From the NCBI RefSeq assembly GCF_001969365.1, contig NZ_CP019312.1, forward strand, positions 434,001 through 498,000: 64,000 bases of DNA. The letters run 5' to 3'. A program made the translations under genes and the position numbers. Positions 38,543-47,794 of this stretch are shown in pieces (positions within the stretch are counted from its first letter, which is position 1; every line of letters begins with the position of its first letter). The stretch is from Tateyamaria omphalii. GTDB taxonomy: Bacteria; Pseudomonadota; Alphaproteobacteria; Rhodobacterales; Rhodobacteraceae. Under the pieces are notes generated by a model, which made no database searches, had not been told where the DNA came from, and was given only the letters and a program-made list of their open reading frames with translations.

Positions 38543-39913
38543 TCATTCGATAAACGTCCGGGCCAGCCGCTCGCTCAATGGCTGCGCGAGATAGCTGAGG
38601 GCCGTGCGTTCCCCGGTGTTGACGAAGATGTTTGCGGGCATCCCCGGCACCAGATCAAGCGCGGCGATATCATTCGTCTGCGTCTGGTTCAGTTTGATCC
38701 GCGCCAGGTAGTAGAACTGGCCCGTTCGGTCGTCCTCCAGGCTATCGGCTGAGATGTCGATGATGCGCCCTTCGGCTTCGGGCGCATCACCCTGATCAAA
38801 GGCCGAAAGGCGCACGCGAGATGACTGACCGACATGCAGCTTTTCGATGTCGGCGGTGTTCACACGCGCCTCGACCACCAAAGGTTGGTCGACTGGAACG
38901 ATGTCGAGGATGGGTATGCCAGGACGTACCACGCCACCAGTTGTAAACACAGTCATCTCAACCACGCGGCCACTGACGGGCGCGGTGATGGCGACACGCT
39001 TCAACCGTTCGCGTGCGCCGATGTATTGCGGGGCAAGTGTGGTGAGCGACGCTTCGACCTGCGCCAATTCTCCGGATACGGCTTCGTCGCGCAGCGTCTG
39101 TGTGCCAATCGCGGCAAGCCGCAATTCATTGATCTGGTTGCGCGCCTGGGTCTCTTGCGTGGCGAGCGTGGCATCAACACCGTTCAAACGCTCAACCTCG
39201 ATCCGTCGCCCGTTGACACGGGCCGCCGCTACGAGCCCCTTGTTGAGCAATGTTTCCAGATTGCCCAGCTCCTGACGGGTGATGTCCAACTGACGCGTGT
39301 TGGAAAGGCGCTGTGCCTGAAGCCCTTGCACCTGATCCTGCAGGTTCGAAACCTGTTGATCCATCAGCGCCTGTTCTGCAATGCGCGAGCGACGTTCCAC
39401 ATCGAAGAGCAGCTTTTGCGTCGTGTAGGCCGCAGCCCATTCGGACTGGTCCATTGGCACGCTCAGCGATGCACCCACGTCTTGTTCGTCAAAGCGGTCC
39501 TTGCCGTTCAACTGTGCCAGAAGGCGGGCACGGCGCACCATCAGGTCGCTGAGTTGGCTTTTGATCACGTCCAGATCGACGTCCAGATCGGTGCTGTCGA
39601 GTTCTAGCAAGGTTTGCCCCGCCTTAACCAGATCACCATTGCGGACCGCGATGGTACGGACAATTCCGCCATCCAGATGCTCGACCGTTTTGCGGTTGCC
39701 TTCAACCACGAAGAAGGCCGGGGCGACGACCGCGCCGTCGAGTTTCGACGCGCTCGCCCAATACGCAGCACCACCGACGAAACAGAACACGACACACAGG
39801 CCGAAAAAGACCAAGCCTTTGATGCCGGACCCGTCGGTCTTGGGTTGAATGCGGTTGTAATCCTCAAGGCGCAGGACCGAAGTCGGGGTGGCGGGTGTAA
39901 GTGCGTGCGTCAT
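38543..39913 (-). CDS. type I secretion membrane fusion protein (HlyD family)
   Basis: The 456-residue adaptor has one N-terminal membrane helix (GLVFFGLCVVFCFVGGAAYWA), a long coiled coil at ~130-290 and a C-terminal lipoyl-like region with RVRLSAFDQGDAPEAEGRI and LVPGMPANIFVNTGERTALSYLAQPL, typical of HlyD/PrtE adaptors. It bridges the ABC exporter to an outer-membrane TolC protein, which is not in this window. It overlaps the exporter gene by 4 bp. Confidence 0.93.
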   Translation of the reverse strand: MTHALTPATPTSVLRLEDYNRIQPKTDGSGIKGLVFFGLCVVFCFVGGAAYWASASKLDGAVVAPAFFVVEGNRKTVEHLDGGIVRTIAVRNGDLVKAGQTLLELDSTDLDVDLDVIKSQLSDLMVRRARLLAQLNGKDRFDEQDVGASLSVPMDQSEWAAAYTTQKLLFDVERRSRIAEQALMDQQVSNLQDQVQGLQAQRLSNTRQLDITRQELGNLETLLNKGLVAAARVNGRRIEVERLNGVDATLATQETQARNQINELRLAAIGTQTLRDEAVSGELAQVEASLTTLAPQYIGARERLKRVAITAPVSGRVVEMTVFTTGGVVRPGIPILDIVPVDQPLVVEARVNTADIEKLHVGQSSRVRLSAFDQGDAPEAEGRIIDISADSLEDDRTGQFYYLARIKLNQTQTNDIAALDLVPGMPANIFVNTGERTALSYLAQPLSERLARTFIE

Positions 39914-41658
39914 TGTGCTGCTCCTTTTTGAGCGGGGGCTTTCGCGCGCCGTGCTGCCAGTTGTGCGGCGGCCGACTGGGGCATTTCAGGCGTCTGTTGG
40001 CGCGGGCGCAGGATGTCATCCTTGTCGCCGAAGCCGGTTTGCGCCCCTTTGCTGAGGGTCAGGACCTTGTTGACGGCCTCCAGCGTGCTCGGACGGTGGG
40101 TCATTACAAACGTGATGGCACCCCGGGCACTGGCCCTGCGAATGGCGTCGCGCAGCGCTGCCTCGCCTTTGCCGTCGAGGTCCGAGTTGGGTTCGTCCAG
40201 TACCAGAATGAACGGATCGTCATAAAGAGCGCGCGCAAGCGCGATCCGTTGACGCTGACCGCCCGACAGGTGAAAACCGTTGCCAATCTCGGTGGCGTAG
40301 CCATCGGGCAGGCCGCTGATCAGCCCATGCACATCTGCAGCCGTGGCCGCCGCCAGCACCTTGCTGTCGTCGATACTGGTCGAGAACCGCGCGATGTTTT
40401 CGCGGACCGTGCCGTCAAACAGCTGCACGTCTTGTGGCAGATAACCGACTTGGCGGCCCAGCTGTGCGGGTTCCCACTTGTCCATCGGGGTCCCATCGAG
40501 GCGGATGGCACCGCGTTGCGGCACCCAGATCCCGGCAAGCATACGCGCCAACGTCGACTTGCCCGAGCCGCTGTGGCCGATCACGGCGACGACATCGCCT
40601 GCGGACAGAGCAAACTCGATCCCGCCGATGGTAGCGTTCTTTGCCAATGGTGGTCCGGCCTGCGCAATCGCGGCGTTCAGCGAGATTTGCGGGCGCGGCA
40701 TCGACAAGCGTTTGGACGCTTGGGGATAGGTTTCAGACAGGGCGCGCAGGGTTTTGTAGGATCCGCGGGCGGCCAGGAATGTCCGCCATTGCCCGATCAG
40801 TTGATCAATGGGGGCCAGAGCGCGGGACAGCACGATCGTCGCCGCGATCATCACACCGGCCGTTGCCTCGCCTGCGACGGCCAAAGCGGCCCCGAGGCCC
40901 AACATACCCGATTGCAGCGCCATGCGGATCGTCTTGGACAGCACCGAAAAGCTCGCGATGCGGTCGGCGACACGGGCTTTCAGGCGGTGGGCATCATGTT
41001 GCAGAGCTGTCCAGCGACGGGCGAGATCACCAGTCATACCCATCGCGTGGACAAGCTCTGCGTTCTGTTCACTTGCGGTGAACAAACTGTCGGACCTGGC
41101 GCGTGCGGCACTGGCGTCTTGCATCACGTCAGAGGACCGCGCGTTGTTGATCAGGGCCATGATCGTAAGGATCAGCGCGCCAGCGAGGCCAAGCGCACCG
41201 AGATAGGGATGCAGCACATAGAGCACCCCAAGATACAGCGGGATCCACGGCGCGTCGAAAAAGGCGATCAGCGTCGGACCGGAGATAAAATCACGCAGCC
41301 CGTTCACATCCGCTGCCGGGTTTTCTGACTGGGTGTTCCCTTGCACACGCCGCCGGATGGAAGATTGCAGGATGGGCGCGCCGATGTTTAGTTCAAACCG
41401 CGCACCAAGCCGGCCCAAAATGCGCATGCGGATCAGGTCGAGCAGACCCGTCACCACAAACACGCCGACCAGCAGGATGGTAAGCGCAATCAGCGTATCC
41501 ATGTTCTGGCTGGTCAGAACCCGGTCATAGACCTGCAGCATGTAGAGCGGCCCGGCGAGCATGAGGACGTTTAAAATCAGGCTGAAGAAGCCGATGGACA
41601 GAAATCCGGGGCGCAGCGCGCTCCATGCGGATGTGACGGCGGATTTTTTCTGAAACAT
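39910..41658 (-). CDS. type I secretion ABC transporter permease/ATPase
   Basis: The 582-residue half-transporter has six membrane helices in residues 20-300 and an ATPase domain with GHSGSGKSTLARML, signature LSGGQRQRIALARALYDDP and FILVLDEPNSDLD. It resembles PrtD-type exporters and lacks an N-terminal C39 peptidase domain, as expected for RTX export. The substrate is probably the adjacent giant protein, encoded 69 bp upstream. Confidence 0.94.
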   Translation of the reverse strand: MFQKKSAVTSAWSALRPGFLSIGFFSLILNVLMLAGPLYMLQVYDRVLTSQNMDTLIALTILLVGVFVVTGLLDLIRMRILGRLGARFELNIGAPILQSSIRRRVQGNTQSENPAADVNGLRDFISGPTLIAFFDAPWIPLYLGVLYVLHPYLGALGLAGALILTIMALINNARSSDVMQDASAARARSDSLFTASEQNAELVHAMGMTGDLARRWTALQHDAHRLKARVADRIASFSVLSKTIRMALQSGMLGLGAALAVAGEATAGVMIAATIVLSRALAPIDQLIGQWRTFLAARGSYKTLRALSETYPQASKRLSMPRPQISLNAAIAQAGPPLAKNATIGGIEFALSAGDVVAVIGHSGSGKSTLARMLAGIWVPQRGAIRLDGTPMDKWEPAQLGRQVGYLPQDVQLFDGTVRENIARFSTSIDDSKVLAAATAADVHGLISGLPDGYATEIGNGFHLSGGQRQRIALARALYDDPFILVLDEPNSDLDGKGEAALRDAIRRASARGAITFVMTHRPSTLEAVNKVLTLSKGAQTGFGDKDDILRPRQQTPEMPQSAAAQLAARRAKAPAQKGAAQ

Positions 41659-41727
41659 TTGGGTGATCTCTTTTCAGGGTGATAGGAGGATGGCGACCCG
41701 CGCCGCCATCCTGTGTCTTGCGGGAGA

Positions 41728-44700
41728 TTAGCCGACGAAGTCGTCGTCGAAGTCGAAGTCGTTCACGCCAGCCAGCAGGACTGACCCGTAGTCGCCCAAG
41801 GTCAGAAGCGTGCCGTTGTCGCCGTCTTCGATTTCGATCTGATCGGCAAAGTCGTTGCCAAAGTCGGTAAAGTCCAAACGGTCAACGCCCACTTCGAAGT
41901 CGTTAATGACGTCGTCATCGAACATACCCTCGAAGGTGAAAGTGTCAGATCCCTGGCCGCCGATCAGGATGTCATCGCCACCTTCACCGTTCAGGACGTC
42001 ATCGCCCGCCTGACCGTTAAGCACGTTGGCGCCCGAGTTGCCTGATAGGATGTCGGCGCCACCATTGCCGCTGCCCGCATTGTTCGACCCGTTGATGTTC
42101 TCAAAGTTGAGAACCGTGTCGATCAAGGCGCCTTCATGCGCGTTGATCTGAGCGATGGCGTTGCCGTCTTCGTCCAGGTCCACGACCACACCGCCACCGG
42201 CAGAGAACAGGGCCGTGTCGATGCCGTCGCCGCCATCAATGGTATCCGCGCCGCCGAAGGAGTGGATGCTGTCGTTGCCGCCCAGCCCTTCGAGAACGTT
42301 GATCTCATTGTTGCCGAGGATCAGGTCATCTCCACCCGAGCCCAGGACGTTCTCAAAGTCCGCGACTTCGGCCACAACCTCGCCATCGACGCGGATGACA
42401 CCGTCTTGGGACGCGGGCCCAGGTCGAGGCGTGTTCACGTCCAGATCGATGGTCACGCCGTTGAAAGCGCTCAGGTCAATCGTGTCGATATCGCCAGAGC
42501 CGACCACGCGTTCGATCGAGCTGAGGATGTCAATCTCGACCACCTCATCGATCACGTCCGCACCGGAGATACCCAATGCCGCCAGCGCGTCGATCACGCC
42601 GCCTGCGTCCACAAGTGTGTCCTGAACAATTGGGCCGTTTATGCCGACCGGAGCGTTGTGGAGGTGGATGGCCGATACTGCACCCGGAACCGGGGTTTGC
42701 AGGTCCGCCTCGTTGAGACCGGTCACGCTCAGCTCGGACGAATAGAGAACGTCGCCCTGCTCGTTGAACGAGATGGTCAATGTGGCCTGGCCTGTGGCTT
42801 TGCTGTCGGAGGTTGGGTCAGGTTCCTGAGCCGCGTCCAGCGATCCCGCCAGTTCGATCACGCGGTTATGGCCTTGGCCCGTATCGCTGACAACGAACAG
42901 TTGGCCACGGATCTCACCTCCGGGGAAGTCGGCTGTGTGGACGTTGTAGTAGAAGTTTCCGGCAAGAGCCTGATCCACAAAGCTGGGATCAACGATAACG
43001 TCCTGCACCGAAACGGAGAACCCGGTTTCACGGGTGGCCGTACCGTTGCCGTTCTCATCCAATGTGACCGTCACGGCCACGTCGAAATCCGAGAAATCAG
43101 CTGTGTCGAACCCGTCGCCGCCTTCGATGAAATCATTGCCGAGGCCACCGACAAGCACATTGTCGCCGTCACCTGCAATCAGAACATCATCGCCCGCACC
43201 GCCGTCGACGACACCGTTGATTTGACCGAGATCCACAACGATGTCGCCGCCATCACCAAGCAACACATTACCATTTACCACACCTTCGTCATCGTTGACG
43301 AAAGTCACATCGCCCGCCTCGCGCGCATCGACGGCGTTCACAGTACCGGTGATCTCGCCTTCGTTTATGATCGCGCCCAGAAGGTTGAGGCCACCATCGA
43401 TCCGGATACCTGCGGCTGCGTCGCTGTCTTCGGACCCGGCGATAATGCCTTCGTTCTGAACCAGACCGGCAAAACTCGCGTCTTCCTCGTTGCTGAAAAG
43501 GCGCAGACCGTCGCCGATAGTGTTGCCTTCGACCGCATCACCCCGACCTTGCAAGGTACCTTTGTTGACAACGGCGGCCGACACGACGTCACCGGTCACA
43601 TCACCAGTTTGCAGCGACACGGCGGAACCGTCGTTGCCTTCGCCCGCATCGACAAGACCCCTGTTGGTAAAGGTGTAGGTGTCGGCAGTGCCGTCCGCAT
43701 AAACGGTGCCATTGCGCTGATCACCAGTCCCAAGGATCGTACCTTCGTTCAGGACGTTCAGACCGATGCCATCGATGTTCAGCGCACGGCTGTCAGACGA
43801 CACCAGACCACGGTTCACAAAAGACCCGCCGGTATGATCGCCGGTGCCGAAGTAGACACCATTCTGCACGCCAGCAAAGACGCCCGTGGCCTCGTTGACG
43901 AACTCGCCGCGGAAGTTCGCACCATTCACGGCCCGGAATGCGCCGGTTGTACCCTGGTTGCTTTCGGATGTGATGGAACCCGCGTTGGAAATCACACCTT
44001 CAAACAGCGCCGGAGCAAATCCGCCGTCCACGCGAACACCTTCGAGGCGGATACCATCACCCGCATTGCCCGCACCGGCGGCACCTTCGCCACGCCCGGC
44101 AATTGTACCGGCGTTGGTGATTTCAACGTCTCCGTTGCCATTTTCGGCCAAAGACAGCGAGATGCCCGCACCCTGATTGCCTTGGCCGGCGTCGATTGTT
44201 CCTGAAGCCAGGTTGTTGATCGAAAAGTCCCGCGCGGTGTCATCGGCATAGATTGTGCCGTTGCGCTGGTTGTCCGTACCCAGGATGTCGCCACCGTTGA
44301 TCAGATCGACACCTGATCCGTCGATGTTTACCGCGCGGCTGTCCGATTGGATCGTGCCAAAGTTCAGAACGTCCAGATCGTGTTCGCCATGACCGATGTA
44401 AAGGCCGTTGCGCACCCCTTCGATGGTGCCGGTCGAGGTGTTGAGGATGCGGCCTTCGGCGGCAACGCCATCTGCGATGCGGATACCGCCCGCCGTACCT
44501 TGATTGCTCTCGGATGAGATCAGGCCACTGTTGACGATGTCAGTGTCCGACACCGTGCCTTCAGCGCCATTGTTGATCCGAATGCCATCGCCCGCACCGG
44601 GAGTGTTCGCGGCAGCCTGACCACGGCCCTGGATTGTCGCCCCAAAGCCGTTGAACACCGAATTGGACACAACATCGCCCACCTCGTCGCCAACCTGAAA

Positions 44701-45309
44701 CGAGATGCCCGCGCCGTCGTTGCCTTCACCGGCGTCGATTGTGCCACCTGCAAAGTTGCCGATGCTGACGTTTTCGGCAGTGGCGTTGGTGTAGATGGTA
44801 CCGTTGCGCTGATTGCTGGTCCCGATGATGTTGCCAAAGTTACGAACGCTGATGCCTTCGCCTTCGATCTCCACAGCGCGGCTGTCAGACGAAATCACGC
44901 CGCCGCGGAAGTTGTCGAGCGTGCCCGAGCTGTTCGCGCCGCCGAATTCAACGCCGTTCTGCTCACCAGCGATGCTGCCAAAGTTGCGGATGTCACCGCT
45001 GGAGCCGTCCGTGACTTCAATGCCGGTGGCGTCAGCGCCATTGGCGTCGATGCTGCCCGAGCGGAAGTTAAAGACCTGAACATCGTCCGCGTCGACCGAT
45101 ACGGCGGAGGCCGCATCATTGGTTTCGACCTGACCAAAGTTCAGGAACCGGGCCAGGTCATTGTTCAGGATGAAGGCAGGTGTGTTGTCGACCACGACGC
45201 TTTGGAAAAAGCCGTTGGTCAGGGTTTGTCCGTCGCGGACGGTTTCTTGGGCCAGTGACGAAGATGTCAGCAGTCTGGCGCGCAAGCTGGCAAGAATTTC
45301 GGATAGCAT
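41728..45309 (-). CDS. giant RTX-type calcium-binding secreted protein with CHRD block
   Basis: Predicted 1193 residues from ATG 45309 (GGAG site; a TTG 15 bp upstream is an alternative). Residues ~140-685 are three ~182-residue repeats, each with SDSRA, then N/D-QRNGT, then GTIDAGxGN or VDAGEGN (SDSRA Asp at 142, 323, 506), probably a beta-helix. RTX nonapeptides (GGxGxD) occur at ~703-739, 988-1036 and 1084-1125. Between them, 780-905, lies a permuted CHRD domain (YYNVHTADFPGGEIRGQL before IHLHNAP). The acidic C-terminus ends DFDFDDDFVG, a typical type I signal. Highly acidic; likely adhesin or surface protein. Confidence 0.88.
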   Translation of the reverse strand: MLSEILASLRARLLTSSSLAQETVRDGQTLTNGFFQSVVVDNTPAFILNNDLARFLNFGQVETNDAASAVSVDADDVQVFNFRSGSIDANGADATGIEVTDGSSGDIRNFGSIAGEQNGVEFGGANSSGTLDNFRGGVISSDSRAVEIEGEGISVRNFGNIIGTSNQRNGTIYTNATAENVSIGNFAGGTIDAGEGNDGAGISFQVGDEVGDVVSNSVFNGFGATIQGRGQAAANTPGAGDGIRINNGAEGTVSDTDIVNSGLISSESNQGTAGGIRIADGVAAEGRILNTSTGTIEGVRNGLYIGHGEHDLDVLNFGTIQSDSRAVNIDGSGVDLINGGDILGTDNQRNGTIYADDTARDFSINNLASGTIDAGQGNQGAGISLSLAENGNGDVEITNAGTIAGRGEGAAGAGNAGDGIRLEGVRVDGGFAPALFEGVISNAGSITSESNQGTTGAFRAVNGANFRGEFVNEATGVFAGVQNGVYFGTGDHTGGSFVNRGLVSSDSRALNIDGIGLNVLNEGTILGTGDQRNGTVYADGTADTYTFTNRGLVDAGEGNDGSAVSLQTGDVTGDVVSAAVVNKGTLQGRGDAVEGNTIGDGLRLFSNEEDASFAGLVQNEGIIAGSEDSDAAAGIRIDGGLNLLGAIINEGEITGTVNAVDAREAGDVTFVNDDEGVVNGNVLLGDGGDIVVDLGQINGVVDGGAGDDVLIAGDGDNVLVGGLGNDFIEGGDGFDTADFSDFDVAVTVTLDENGNGTATRETGFSVSVQDVIVDPSFVDQALAGNFYYNVHTADFPGGEIRGQLFVVSDTGQGHNRVIELAGSLDAAQEPDPTSDSKATGQATLTISFNEQGDVLYSSELSVTGLNEADLQTPVPGAVSAIHLHNAPVGINGPIVQDTLVDAGGVIDALAALGISGADVIDEVVEIDILSSIERVVGSGDIDTIDLSAFNGVTIDLDVNTPRPGPASQDGVIRVDGEVVAEVADFENVLGSGGDDLILGNNEINVLEGLGGNDSIHSFGGADTIDGGDGIDTALFSAGGGVVVDLDEDGNAIAQINAHEGALIDTVLNFENINGSNNAGSGNGGADILSGNSGANVLNGQAGDDVLNGEGGDDILIGGQGSDTFTFEGMFDDDVINDFEVGVDRLDFTDFGNDFADQIEIEDGDNGTLLTLGDYGSVLLAGVNDFDFDDDFVG

Positions 45310-45753
45310 AGCAAGGCTCCGCAAGTGATTGCTGTATGGCGAAGATCGAACCAGGAGGCTGGTCTCTCCGCCGTCTCACCAAGTGTGGAGGCGATGCGTC
45401 TTTGGAAATTCTTACTCTGAATGAGGGGTATAACCTCTGGAAATAGTCACGGCTTGCGTGACATCTGCCAATAATGACATTCTGAAAACTAAGGAAATTT
45501 TGGCGTTTATGGCCGCTTGAAGTATGCTTCGATGACGCTCGTTCACGAAAGAGTAGGTTGAATTGAAAAGAACGCATTGACGCAAAAACCACGAGGCGAC
45601 CCTGACCCGATCTGGTCTCGAACTGCGAACCGCTCTGGATATGGTAACAGGATGACCCGCCGTCGCCCAAAGCATGCGCAATTGGGCTGACCCCTAAGTA
45701 AGGTCGAGCTCCCGTTAGGATCACGGGAAAACTGTGAGCAAGCGAGAAAGATG
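45310..45753. other. non-coding region upstream of RTX gene
   Basis: About 440 bp without a supported gene. It likely holds the promoter of the RTX operon and borders an IS110-like remnant. No repeat matching the four-copy family was seen here. Confidence 0.4.
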
Positions 45754-46370
45754 ATGGAATGCGTTGCCGGACTGGATGTGGCGCCGCGGTCGTGCGCATT
45801 GCGCATTGTTGATGCCAGAGGTGCCGTCGCCTTTCAGCGCGCGCTGGCATGCGATGTCTGCGAAATCACCAAGCGTTTGGCACGCTTCCCGCGTCCGATC
45901 ATTTTGATTGGGTTCGAGGCGGGCAGATGAGTCAGCATCTGTTTTTCGGCCTAACGAGTGAGGGTTTCGACGTCGTCTGCATTGAGGCTCGCTAGGCCAA
46001 TGTTGCTCTATCGGCGCTGCGCAACAAGACAGACAAGAGCGATGCTTGGGGTATCGCTCAGATTTTGCGGACAGGATGGTTCAGCCTGGTTCACATGAAG
46101 AGCCGACAGCCGCACGAAATGTGCGCTTTGTTAAGCTGCTGCAAAGCTCCAATCAAAAAGATAATTGATTTAGCGCATGAGGTGCGCGGGCTGCTGAAGA
46201 TTTTCGGACTTCGTCTGCCCAAAACGCTCCAGCATGGCAGCTTTGATGATGTCGTGCGCCCGCTTACTGAAGTCGATGATGTATTGGCACAGGCCATGTC
46301 GCCGCTGCTGGATGTCCCAAGCCGGAGTTTTGCGGGACTTTACCGCCGTTGCCTCGAGCAACTCAAATGA
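45754..46370 (+). pseudogene. IS110-family transposase, frameshifted and truncated
   Basis: Frame 1 from ATG 45754 reads MECVAGLDVAPRSCALRIVD and ends in IILIGFEAGR at a stop; shifting frame near 45925 continues as QMSQHLFFGLTSEGFDVVCI then EAR, an amber stop at 45993-45995, and ANVALSALRNKTDKSDAWGI, AQILRTGWFSLVHMKS. This order matches the N-terminal (DEDD) half of IS110 transposases, including the VGLEAG...SQ and NKTDxxDA motifs. The catalytic serine half is missing, so it is dead. Confidence 0.85.
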
Positions 46371-46490
46371 TTGCCTGCTTCAACCAAGCAAAAACACCGC
46401 GGGGTTTCGTAGCACGTCGTGCGATTTGGAACCGGAACGCGGTGTTTCCGAAGATGAGACATAGGGGCAATCGCAGCGGCTTCTGGGGGT

Positions 46491-46524
46491 CGACCGCCGA
46501 GCGGTGGCGGTCGATGGGGTTTTT
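46491..46524 (+). terminator. weak terminator-like hairpin
   Basis: CGACCGCC (46491-46498) and GGCGGTCG (46506-46513) form an 8-bp stem, then ATGGGG and TTTTT. On the plus strand it could end leftover IS transcription; on the minus strand, just after the serine hydrolase gene, it lacks a T run. Confidence 0.3.
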
Positions 46525-46528
46525 CGGA

Positions 46529-47716
46529 TCAGGCGGCTTTAGCCTTGTTGATCGAGGCGTAGAAGGCGCTTTCGAGCTCCATATACCCGGTGAAGGATGC
46601 CGCATCGCCAAACGGCAGGATCTGAGTGGCCCAAAAACCGCCAAACCCGTTCTGCCGGTCAATCCAGTAGAACAGATTGGCAAGTCCGGCCCAGCCAATT
46701 GCCCCGGCAGGTCGGCCGGTGGGCGCCTGATCATCATTGACCATAAAGGTGTAGGACCATGATTTGGGCTGGCCGGGGAAGAATTCTGCATCGTTTGAAA
46801 GCGACGGGATGACCCCTTTGAAAGGAGTGATCTTACGCTGGCCCAGATGGTTCTGCACCGCCATCTCGACCGTTTCCGGCTTCAGCACGCGTCCGTTTTC
46901 CCCCGCACCATCGTTCAGCCACATACGGATAAGGCGCATGTAGTCGCCGACCGTGCCATAAAGGCCATGGCCCCCCATATGGACCTCTGGTGTGTCGGGC
47001 AGCTCGAAATCCATCGGCGTCAAACTGCCATCCTCGCCGCGCGCATGCATCCCGGCCAGTTTCTTGCGGAGCGTATCGTTCAACTCGAAAGTGGTGTCGA
47101 TCATGCCAAGTGGCTCGAAGATGCGCGATTGGAAGACTTCGCCCAAGCGCCGCCCGGTGATGCCTTCGACGACCTGCCCGCACCAATCGATGTTGGTCCC
47201 ATATTCCCAGCTCTCGTCAGGATCGAATAGAAGTGGGGTCATCAGGCACTCTTTCGAGGCGGTGATGACGCTGGGCTGGCCTTTCTCTTCGGCCAGGCGG
47301 TTATAGGTCTCGCTGAAAAAGTCATAGCCAAGACCCGCCGTGTGCAGCATCAGCATCCGGGTTGTGATGTCCCGCTTAGGCGCGCGCAGCTGCGGCTCCC
47401 CATTGGCGTCAAACCCGTCGATCACCTGCAATTTGCCGATGTCTGGCGCATAGTTTTTCGCAGGCGCGTTCAGGTCCAATTTGCCCTCTTCGACCAATTG
47501 CAGAACTGCTGTACCGGTGATCGCCTTGGTGGTTGAGAATATCGCGAAGGCGTCGTCGGTTGATATAGGCGTGTCGCCATCCGTCCGGCGCACCCCGGCC
47601 GCGCCCTCATAGATGTTCTTGTCGCGATCCGTGATCATTGCGACGACACCGGGGACGCCCGGGCTGGAGTTTACGACGCCATTTAGGATGGCGTCCGCGT
47701 TGAATTCATGACTCAT
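46529..47716 (-). CDS. serine hydrolase / beta-lactamase-fold esterase (EstB-like)
   Basis: The 395-residue protein has the class C beta-lactamase/esterase fold with STTK (catalytic Ser in [17 protein letters not shown]), the YGTN variant of YxN in [14 protein letters not shown] and a C-terminal [13 protein letters not shown] in place of KTG-type ends. No signal peptide, so cytoplasmic. Such enzymes often act as esterases. It stands immediately downstream of a Baeyer-Villiger-type monooxygenase, so ester hydrolysis after ketone oxidation is a reasonable guess. GGGAGGA ribosome site before ATG. Confidence 0.85.
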   Translation of the reverse strand: MSHEFNADAILNGVVNSSPGVPGVVAMITDRDKNIYEGAAGVRRTDGDTPISTDDAFAIFSTTKAITGTAVLQLVEEGKLDLNAPAKNYAPDIGKLQVIDGFDANGEPQLRAPKRDITTRMLMLHTAGLGYDFFSETYNRLAEEKGQPSVITASKECLMTPLLFDPDESWEYGTNIDWCGQVVEGITGRRLGEVFQSRIFEPLGMIDTTFELNDTLRKKLAGMHARGEDGSLTPMDFELPDTPEVHMGGHGLYGTVGDYMRLIRMWLNDGAGENGRVLKPETVEMAVQNHLGQRKITPFKGVIPSLSNDAEFFPGQPKSWSYTFMVNDDQAPTGRPAGAIGWAGLANLFYWIDRQNGFGGFWATQILPFGDAASFTGYMELESAFYASINKAKAA

Positions 47717-47794
47717 AACAATGTCCTCCCATTGATTGATGTTTGCCCTGCTGCCAGCGCTTTAAGCTGGCGCAGGGCGTTGTTTGTTTGGAGA

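Noticed and set aside
39901..41328. 475-codon frame opposite the T1SS ATPase
   Set aside because: Shadow of a clear ABC exporter with all its motifs.
42136..44205. 689-codon frame opposite the RTX gene
   Set aside because: It mirrors the repetitive Asp/Gly-rich RTX coding sequence; composition (many Val, Asp, Arg, His) is that of an antisense shadow.
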